A stretch of 6,342 nt of DNA from positions 1 to 6,342 of the forward strand of contig JAEEXV010000127.1 in NCBI GenBank assembly GCA_016287975.1. Direction: 5' to 3'. The DNA comes from Lentisphaeria bacterium. Its GTDB lineage: Bacteria > Verrucomicrobiota > Lentisphaeria > Oligosphaerales > Oligosphaeraceae. The notes under the pieces are model-generated. The model did not search any database and was not told the DNA's origin. It was given only the letters and a program-made list of their open reading frames with translations. A program made the translations under genes and the position numbers. This document shows, piece after piece, positions 1 through 6,342 of the stretch; the first letter of the stretch is position 1, and every line of letters begins with the position of its first letter.

Positions 1-971
1 GGATTGGAGAACCCGGTGCCGTTGTCGGCGGGCATGACGGGGAAGAGGAGCCGGAAGTCCTCGGGTCCGAGCGCCTGCTCAAGCCGGTCGAGGGCCTGGA
101 TGACCGAGAGCGAGGTGCTGGCCTCGCGGATGAAGGCGGGCATGAGCGAGCAGGAGTTCAGGTGCATGGTGAGCAGCACGCGCCCCTGGCGCGTCCCCAG
201 GACGCTGTCGACCTCGGTGACGGGGAGGTCCGGGTTCACGGCGGCGAACGCCAGGAAGTCGCCGAACCCGCGCCCGTCCCGGCAATGCGGATCCACCTTG
301 TGCTCGACGGCCATCCGGGGCCTGGGCTTCATGCCCGCGGCGCGGGGCATGTCGGACCGGTGCACCCCGGGCAGGACGCCGCCGGCGACGTAGCGGTGCA
401 GCGTCCGGAGGCTGACCGGGAAGGCGTCCGGGGTGGCGGCCACGATGTGCGCCGGCGACTGCCTCTTCCGAAGGCCGCGCAGGACGACCGGGAGGATGGC
501 GTCGCGCCCGGCACGGCTCAGGTCGGCGCCCCGCCGCGCCGAGGAGAGCAGGGCGCGGTATTCCCCGTGCGCGGCCTTGCAGTCGTACCACATCTTCGGG
601 AGGCGGCACTGCGCCCGCGAGGGGCACCCGTTGCAGACGTACGGGGGGCGGTTCAGCCTGGCGCACTTCATCGTCTCGGCGAAGTGCGGGGCGCCGCGGC
701 CGCAGACAAGCTGCCGCCCCGCCCCGGTCCCGGCGGCCCCGTCCCCGGACGGATTGCAGCGCCTGCGGCTGCACTTCGAGGCGAACAGGCACAGGGAGCC
801 GCGCTCCCTGTCCCCCGCGCCCGCCTCCCACCGGCGGTGCGCCAGGATCTCGCGGGCGATGGTCGTGTGGGCCACGTGGAGCGCCGACGCGATCCGGGAC
901 AGCGGCAGCCCCGGCTCCAGCAGCTCCGCAATCCGCCTGCGTTCGCTCTCGGTCAGATGTTTTCGTTCCAT
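1..971 (-). CDS. IS30-family transposase, C-terminal part cut off by the window edge
   Basis: The minus strand is open from an ATG at 971 to the left edge: 323 codons without a stop. An N-terminal helix-turn-helix (residues about 5-42, HLTESERRRIAELL then TTIAREI) is typical of IS30 transposases, which bind their terminal repeats this way. A cysteine-rich stretch follows (C61, C67, C72, C90, C103, C113, C116, C122, C131) and contains CNGCPSRAQC, a pattern I associate with one IS30 subgroup. A second HTH-like segment spans about 152-197. The DDE catalytic core then begins: EVDSVLG gives the first acid (D255) and ADNGTGFSN the second (D316). The catalytic glutamate would lie beyond position 1, so completeness cannot be judged. 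The start at 971 is preferred over an in-frame ATG at 989 because AAGGAG (980-985) sits 8 nt before it. The family call is secure; activity is unknown. Confidence 0.9.
   Translation of the reverse strand, partial: MERKHLTESERRRIAELLEPGLPLSRIASALHVAHTTIAREILAHRRWEAGAGDRERGSLCLFASKCSRRRCNPSGDGAAGTGAGRQLVCGRGAPHFAETMKCARLNRPPYVCNGCPSRAQCRLPKMWYDCKAAHGEYRALLSSARRGADLSRAGRDAILPVVLRGLRKRQSPAHIVAATPDAFPVSLRTLHRYVAGGVLPGVHRSDMPRAAGMKPRPRMAVEHKVDPHCRDGRGFGDFLAFAAVNPDLPVTEVDSVLGTRQGRVLLTMHLNSCSLMPAFIREASTSLSVIQALDRLEQALGPEDFRLLFPVMPADNGTGFSN
1..971 (-). mobile_element. IS30-family insertion sequence, partial (minimum extent)
   Basis: Inferred from the transposase alone. The end carrying the transposase start should lie somewhere between 972 and about 1120, but the opposite terminal repeat is outside the window. 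The exact boundary and the target duplication therefore cannot be recognised. The coordinates are only the minimum extent. Confidence 0.55.
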
Positions 972-979
972 TGGATATG

Positions 980-985
980 CTCCTT
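980..985 (-). promoter_or_regulatory. Ribosome binding site of the IS30 transposase
   Basis: AAGGAG on the minus strand lies 8 nt before the ATG at 971. It lies inside the codons that an upstream in-frame ATG at 989 would use, which favours 971 as the start. Confidence 0.7.
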
Positions 986-1031
986 GCATGGTGGAATCCC
1001 CTCCTGCCGTCGGCGTGCCACAGAAAATGCA

Positions 1032-1058
1032 CCGCCCCCTCCTCTGGGGAGGGGGCGG
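1032..1058. repeat. Perfect 11-bp GC-rich inverted repeat (REP-like hairpin)
   Basis: CCGCCCCCTCC (1032-1042) pairs perfectly with GGAGGGGGCGG (1048-1058) around a 5-nt loop. It is followed by another G-rich block, GGGGGAGG (1061-1068). Short GC-rich palindromes of this C-block/G-block form often occur as dispersed intergenic repeats. It could also belong to the IS end or limit read-through into the transposase. No T-run follows on either strand, so it is not a canonical intrinsic terminator. Confidence 0.6.
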
Positions 1059-1120
1059 CCGGGGGAGGCACCAAAAATAATGCGGCGTATGCGCTGCATC
1101 CTCTTGACACGATGCCGTCT

Positions 1121-1148
1121 CCGCCATCGCCGCTCCGCCATCGCCGCT
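1121..1148. repeat. Two tandem 14-bp direct repeats
   Basis: CCGCCATCGCCGCT occurs twice head to tail, at 1121-1134 and 1135-1148, with no mismatch. The last bases of the second unit are also the first bases of the neighbouring 17-bp repeat series, so the two tracts merge into one 72-bp repeat block. Confidence 0.8.
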
Positions 1149-1192
1149 CTGCCAGACTAACCGCTCTGCCAGACTAACCGCTCTGCCAGACT
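1144..1192. repeat. Three tandem 17-bp direct repeats
   Basis: The unit CCGCTCTGCCAGACTAA occurs at 1144-1160 and 1161-1177. A third copy at 1178-1192 matches its first 15 bases. Each unit contains the small palindrome TCTG-C-CAGA. The block lies about 200 bp upstream of nifJ and about 170 bp from the transposase start. It could be a set of protein-binding sites or simply replication-slippage expansion. Confidence 0.85.
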
Positions 1193-1310
1193 TGAAGGAC
1201 AATTAGCGATTTTAGCCTGTGCATTTAGAACAGCAAGTGGCGTAGCGTTTTTTTGCCTGGGCCGCGCCCTTTTTCTTTTCAATGGCGCGTCAAAGTTTTG
1301 GAAGAGGCGA

Positions 1311-1316
1311 TATATT
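1311..1316 (+). promoter_or_regulatory. Candidate -10 element of the nifJ promoter
   Basis: TATATT matches the sigma-70 -10 consensus at five of six bases and lies in the AT-rich part of the spacer, 74 nt before the nifJ start codon. Sequence at the expected -35 position (around 1288-1294) is a poor match, so the promoter would need an activator, or the true promoter is elsewhere in 1193-1330. Confidence 0.35.
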
Positions 1317-1328
1317 TTACAGAATCTC

Positions 1329-1354
1329 CGGTTTTTCGCGAAAACCGCTTTTTG
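1329..1354 (+). promoter_or_regulatory. Leader hairpin plus T-run upstream of nifJ (possible attenuator or operator)
   Basis: CGGTTTT (1329-1335) pairs perfectly with AAAACCG (1341-1347) around TCGCG, and TTTTT follows at 1349-1353. If transcription starts just after the candidate -10 at 1311, this would be almost the first structure in the nifJ mRNA, 43 nt before the start codon. It has the form of an intrinsic terminator with an A/T-rich stem. A DNA palindrome bound by a repressor or a 5' mRNA-stabilising hairpin are equally possible. Confidence 0.5.
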
Positions 1355-1376
1355 TAGGTATCCACCCCCCCCTTGT

Positions 1377-1383
1377 TAAGGAG
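1377..1383 (+). promoter_or_regulatory. Ribosome binding site of nifJ
   Basis: TAAGGAG lies 7 nt before the ATG at 1391. A TTG at 1373 in the same frame lies upstream of this site and would give only six more residues, so the ATG is clearly the start. A run of eight C residues (1365-1372) directly precedes the site. Confidence 0.85.
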
Positions 1384-1390
1384 TCAGACC

Positions 1391-4981
<3,591 letters not shown>

Positions 4982-5007
4982 TCTCCTGGTAGCATCCGAA
5001 AACGACC

Positions 5008-5043
5008 GCGCCCGCGGCGATGCCAACGCACCGCCGCGGGCGC
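5008..5043. repeat. 36-nt hairpin repeat, copy 1 (3' end of nifJ)
   Basis: GCGCCCGCGGCG (5008-5019) pairs perfectly over 12 bp with CGCCGCGGGCGC (5032-5043). The 12-nt loop can itself fold: an A/C mismatch, then TGC/GCA (5021-5023 with 5028-5030) closing a CAAC tetraloop. It starts 26 nt after the nifJ stop and is followed by TTTGCATTT, a weak T-rich tail. It probably ends or protects the nifJ transcript. A second copy with a compensatory base-pair change is at 5391-5426. Confidence 0.85.
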
Positions 5044-5100
5044 TTTGCATTTCGGGGGGAGGCGATTTGAGGGATGAATCCTGGATCGTGTGACAGATTT

Positions 5101-5127
5101 ATGCCAGTATTTGAGTACTGGTATATA
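5101..5127 (+). promoter_or_regulatory. Extended -10 promoter overlapped by an inverted repeat
   Basis: TGGTATATA (5119-5127) fits an extended -10 (TGN followed by TATATA). It overlaps the right arm of an inverted repeat, CCAGTA (5104-5109) with TACTGG (5116-5121). The repeat extends outward to 9 bp (5101-5109 with 5116-5124) with one G-T pair. GTGACA (5090-5095) resembles a -35 but is 26 bp away, too far for normal spacing. The layout would suit a promoter for the 60-codon ORF at 5187 controlled by a dimeric regulator; this is inference. Confidence 0.4.
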
Positions 5128-5172
5128 GAGCGGCAGAGTTTGCCGTGCCCAAACAACCATTCACCCTCAATA

Positions 5173-5178
5173 AAGGAG
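5173..5178 (+). promoter_or_regulatory. Ribosome binding site of the 60-codon ORF
   Basis: AAGGAG lies 8 nt before the ATG at 5187. It excludes the in-frame upstream ATG at 5145, which has no comparable site. Confidence 0.7.
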
Positions 5179-5186
5179 AGAAACAC

Positions 5187-5369
5187 ATGGAATACAAATA
5201 CGTCTATGTCACGTATGAGTATAATGATGGGATTTTTAGTAATCAAAGGGTTTACAATGAATGTTTTACGGTCTACTGCGAGATGCTGACTGAAAGTGCC
5301 ATCATTCGTGAGATTCGCAACCGCTATAACGATCGCAAGGACATCGCCATTCTGGACTGGCACGAATAG
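5187..5369 (+). CDS. Small hypothetical protein, 60 aa
   Basis: I do not recognise this protein. It is soluble-looking, with no signal peptide or membrane segment. The N-terminal half is rich in tyrosine and acidic residues (MEYKYVYVTYEYNDG). The second half could be an amphipathic helix (about 33-50, ending REIRNRYNDRKD) followed by a short strand, IAILDW. The two cysteines are C26 and C31. The start is set by AAGGAG 8 nt upstream. The wobble positions of roughly the first 35 codons are often A or T (TAT, AAT, GAT, TTT, AGT), unlike nifJ, which suggests foreign origin or low expression. It lies between two copies of the 36-nt hairpin and has its own promoter-like site at 5119. It may be a small regulator or an accessory-region gene, but no function can be assigned. 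Confidence 0.65.
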   Translation: MEYKYVYVTYEYNDGIFSNQRVYNECFTVYCEMLTESAIIREIRNRYNDRKDIAILDWHE

Positions 5370-5390
5370 TTGCCCCCAGGTTTCTTTATC

Positions 5391-5426
5391 GCGCCTGCGG
5401 CGATGCCCACGCACCGCCGCAGGCGC
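5391..5426. repeat. 36-nt hairpin repeat, copy 2
   Basis: GCGCCTGCGGCG (5391-5402) pairs perfectly with CGCCGCAGGCGC (5415-5426). The loop ATGCCCACGCAC differs from copy 1 at one base. The stem differs only at its sixth pair, T-A here against C-G in copy 1, so pairing is kept. It starts 21 nt after the stop of the 60-codon ORF. No T-run follows (TCCGCGG), so it does not look like a classic intrinsic terminator. Confidence 0.85.
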
Positions 5427-5480
5427 TCCGCGGAAAGGCATAAGTCAATAGCATTGTTTTTCACTTGTCACCCCAACCAA

Positions 5481-5486
5481 AAGGAG
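5481..5486 (+). promoter_or_regulatory. Ribosome binding site of the 42-codon ORF
   Basis: AAGGAG lies 8 nt before the ATG at 5495, the same site and spacing as for the 60-codon ORF upstream. Confidence 0.65.
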
Positions 5487-5494
5487 ACATTGAC

Positions 5495-5623
5495 ATGGAT
5501 CGCAGCATCCTCGCCTACTTCATCTACATGATGATGTTTTTTTTCGGAGGCCTGATCGTTTTCCGAATTATCTGGTTCTTCTTCATCAAAGGCCTCGAGG
5601 TGATCGCATCCTGGTTCGACTGA
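5495..5623 (+). CDS. Small membrane peptide, 42 aa
   Basis: I do not recognise this protein. It is almost entirely hydrophobic: MDRSILAYFIYMMMFFFGG leads into a membrane segment of about residues 5-23. R24 is followed by a second hydrophobic stretch, IIWFFFI (25-31), and a short tail ending ASWFD. It probably forms one membrane helix, or a re-entrant pair, in the cytoplasmic membrane. A perfect AAGGAG 8 nt upstream supports translation. The three phenylalanine codons 15-17 form a T8 homopolymer at 5537-5544, a likely slippage site. The antisense frame looks acidic only because it mirrors hydrophobic codons. Its function is unknown; single-helix toxins, phage holin-like peptides and regulators of membrane complexes can look like this. 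Confidence 0.6.
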   Translation: MDRSILAYFIYMMMFFFGGLIVFRIIWFFFIKGLEVIASWFD

Positions 5624-5811
5624 ATCCAGGCCCGCGTCAAAGGCCTCGGCGGTCGACACCTTGACAGGCAAGGCGCTGGCTGGTCCTCAAGCAGGCGACG
5701 TCGCGGAGTTCATGGCCAGGGCCGATCGGCGCTCTCCTCTGCCAGGTCCGAAATCCACGATTAATCAATAGAAACCGCGAGGACGCGGCTCTGGAAAGCA
5801 ACAAAAACAGC

Positions 5812-5817
5812 AAGGAG
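5812..5817 (+). promoter_or_regulatory. Ribosome binding site of the 62-codon ORF
   Basis: AAGGAG lies 9 nt before the ATG at 5827. The preceding gap (5624-5811) shows no gene I can support; it has only a 5-bp hairpin, CCGCG-AGGA-CGCGG, at 5775-5788. Confidence 0.65.
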
Positions 5818-5826
5818 AAATCGAAG

Positions 5827-6015
5827 ATGGAATTCTTGTTCGGAATCGTCGTCATGCTCGGTATCTGCTCGGTGATCGGCACCCTCATCAAATACGTGGC
5901 GAAGCTGGTCGTCTGGTTCGTGGGGTTCATCCTCCTGATCGCTGCCCTGCAATTTATCTACGTGCAATGCCACGGTGGGGAAAACTACAACCCAGCCGCG
6001 TATACGGGCCGATAA
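5827..6015 (+). CDS. Small membrane protein with two predicted helices, 62 aa
   Basis: I do not recognise this protein. There are two hydrophobic stretches, about residues 2-21 (EFLFGIVVMLGICSVIGTLI) and 25-48. They are separated by the short loop KYVAK and followed by a polar tail (CHGGENYNPAAYTGR). The pattern suggests a helical hairpin in the cytoplasmic membrane with both ends on the same side. The start has AAGGAG 9 nt upstream. The stop codon TAA overlaps the ribosome binding site of the next ORF, so the two are probably co-translated. Like the 42-codon ORF it resembles small membrane peptides of unknown role. No catalytic or binding motif is visible. Confidence 0.65.
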   Translation: MEFLFGIVVMLGICSVIGTLIKYVAKLVVWFVGFILLIAALQFIYVQCHGGENYNPAAYTGR

Positions 6016-6021
6016 AGGAGG
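6014..6021 (+). promoter_or_regulatory. Ribosome binding site of the 59-codon ORF, overlapping the previous stop
   Basis: AAAGGAGG begins inside the TAA stop (6013-6015) of the 62-codon ORF and ends 5 nt before the ATG at 6027. It is the strongest Shine-Dalgarno match in the window and its placement suggests translational coupling. Confidence 0.6.
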
Positions 6022-6026
6022 ACGAC

Positions 6027-6206
6027 ATGAAGAAGCGCGGATGCCGTGTTTTCTGTAACGCGATGTCCCCCAAGATGGGTGGCAATGATCGTAAGCACGC
6101 TCCTGGGGGCGATGTGTGCCAAAGTGTATTGGTAGAGCACAATCTCCAAAAATACGCGCTGCATTCCTGCCCAAGAAAGCCCCCGTCAGGGGGCGACGGA
6201 CCATAG
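6027..6206 (+). CDS. Small cysteine-containing basic protein, 59 aa (tentative)
   Basis: I do not recognise this protein. The start has the best Shine-Dalgarno in the window and lies 11 nt after the previous stop, which supports a coupled gene. The product would be basic, with four cysteines (C6, C10, C31, C48) that could bind a metal or form disulfides. Its tail is Gly/Pro-rich (PRKPPSGGDGP). Doubts: the DNA is unusually structured for a gene. It has a perfect GCCCCC-GTCA-GGGGGC hairpin at 6179-6194 and a CCCCCA/TGGGGG pair (6067-6072 with 6104-6109), and the composition of its second half does not look clearly coding. It may instead be a short translated leader or the body of a non-coding RNA. 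Confidence 0.4.
   Translation: MKKRGCRVFCNAMSPKMGGNDRKHAPGGDVCQSVLVEHNLQKYALHSCPRKPPSGGDGP
6179..6194 (+). terminator. Compact GC hairpin near the end of the 59-codon ORF
   Basis: GCCCCC (6179-6184) pairs with GGGGGC (6189-6194) around a GTCA tetraloop. It lies inside the reading frame and has no T-run after it. It is therefore at best a weak terminator or pause site for the small-ORF unit. Confidence 0.25.
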
Positions 6207-6249
6207 CCAGGGGTGGAGCGAGCCGCGACGCGGCGAGCGGAACCCCTGG
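6207..6249. repeat. Long inverted repeat directly after the last small ORF
   Basis: CCAGGGGT (6207-6214) pairs perfectly with ACCCCTGG (6242-6249). The 27-nt interior contains a second palindrome, CCGCG-A-CGCGG (6223-6233), flanked by GAGCGAG and CGAGCGG. The first arm begins at the base after the stop codon of the 59-codon ORF. It looks like a dispersed intergenic repeat or a structured RNA rather than an intrinsic terminator. Confidence 0.6.
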
Positions 6250-6251
6250 AA

Positions 6252-6276
6252 GGGCGCCGAAGACAGGCTGGCGCCC
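6252..6276. repeat. Second inverted repeat, 7 bp perfect
   Basis: GGGCGCC (6252-6258) pairs with GGCGCCC (6270-6276) around an 11-nt loop, and AAAAA follows. It lies two bases after the previous inverted repeat, so the two hairpins form a tandem structured block. Confidence 0.55.
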
Positions 6277-6306
6277 AAAAAGGGATGCCATTGCCGGGGG
6301 CGGGGC

Positions 6307-6340
6307 CGGAGGGCGGGCGGAAGCCCGACCGCAGCCTCCG
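6307..6340. repeat. Nested hairpin at the right edge of the window
   Basis: An outer stem CGGAGG (6307-6312) with CCTCCG (6335-6340) encloses CGGGC-GGAA-GCCCG (6314-6327), whose loop is a GNRA tetraloop. The sequence is very G/C-biased, so some pairing is expected by chance, and the element may continue past the window. Confidence 0.35.
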
Positions 6341-6342
6341 CC

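Larger units (their letters stand above)
972..1390. other. Divergent intergenic spacer between the IS30 transposase and nifJ
   Basis: These 419 bases hold no credible gene. The half nearest the transposase is GC-rich and contains a perfect hairpin (1032-1058) and short tandem repeats (1121-1192). From about 1193 the base composition turns AT-rich, with T-runs at 1248-1254 and 1270-1274, a possible -10 at 1311 and a hairpin at 1329-1347. This is what a promoter region for the rightward gene would look like. Short ORFs crossing the spacer are arginine/proline-rich frames without ribosome binding sites. Confidence 0.7.

Noticed and set aside
1104..1109. TTGACA as a -35 element
   Set aside because: Nothing like a -10 lies 16-18 bp downstream; that sequence is the GC-rich tandem repeat.
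79..1110. Long open frames on both strands over the transposase (for example 79-1110 minus and 162-1160 plus)
   Set aside because: They are Arg/Pro/Gly-rich shadows without ribosome binding sites. The frame starting at 971 on the minus strand gives a recognisable IS30 transposase.
1259..1279. GGGC-CGC-GCCC followed by TTTTTCTTTT as an intrinsic terminator
   Set aside because: The stem is only 4 bp and no + strand gene precedes it in the window, so it is more likely chance in an AT-rich promoter region.
5468..5671. A 67-codon acidic minus-strand ORF over the 42-codon ORF
   Set aside because: It would start with TTG without a Shine-Dalgarno and is the complement of hydrophobic codons; the + strand ORF is better supported.
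5624..5770. Read-through extension of the 42-codon ORF past its TGA to a TAA at about 5760
   Set aside because: The extension is Arg/Ser/Gly-rich low-complexity sequence with no sign of selenocysteine insertion or stop-codon recoding.
6120..6175. Possible tRNA or tRNA fragment suggested by TGGTAGAGCAC
   Set aside because: Neither an acceptor stem, an anticodon stem nor a TTCGA-type T-loop can be found around it.
5761..6291. A 176-codon minus-strand ORF over the 62- and 59-codon ORFs
   Set aside because: Its acidic centre mirrors the hydrophobic codons of the + strand membrane protein, and I see no ribosome binding site supporting it. The + strand ORFs have strong ones.

Overview
The window is about 6.3 kb of high-GC bacterial DNA dominated by one large gene. 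This is a single-chain pyruvate:ferredoxin (flavodoxin) oxidoreductase (nifJ/por family, 1196 aa) on the + strand. The enzyme and its many Fe-S cysteines point to an anaerobic or facultatively anaerobic bacterium. Nearly every wobble position in this gene is G or C. All recognisable start codons carry an AAGGAG-type Shine-Dalgarno sequence. I cannot name the phylum from the sequence; a high-GC anaerobe is as far as it goes.

Layout. (1) 1-971, minus strand: an IS30-family transposase whose C-terminal part lies beyond the left edge. (2) 972-1390: a 419-bp divergent spacer. It holds a GC-rich perfect hairpin near the IS end, a run of short tandem repeats (two 14-bp units, then three 17-bp units), an AT-rich promoter-like stretch, and a hairpin followed by T5 just upstream of nifJ. 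(3) 1391-4981: nifJ, intact, with all six domains of the core enzyme, eight ferredoxin-type cysteines, the four proximal-cluster cysteines and the TPP motif. (4) 4982-6206: a string of four small + strand ORFs (60, 42, 62 and 59 codons). Each has a good ribosome binding site, and all have more A/T wobble bases than nifJ. Two encode very hydrophobic, membrane-type peptides; none is a family I recognise. (5) 6207-6342: non-coding sequence packed with perfect inverted repeats.

The most notable non-coding signal is a 36-nt hairpin present twice, at 5008-5043 and 5391-5426. Each copy lies 21-26 nt after a stop codon. The two copies differ at one stem base pair by a compensatory C-G to T-A change and have nearly identical loops, so the folded structure itself appears to be maintained.

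nifJ seems to be a stand-alone transcription unit. Its product makes acetyl-CoA, CO2 and reduced ferredoxin or flavodoxin from pyruvate and CoA. The small ORFs downstream look like separate short units; nothing in the sequence ties them functionally to the enzyme. I see no rRNA, tRNA, CRISPR array or recognisable defence system.
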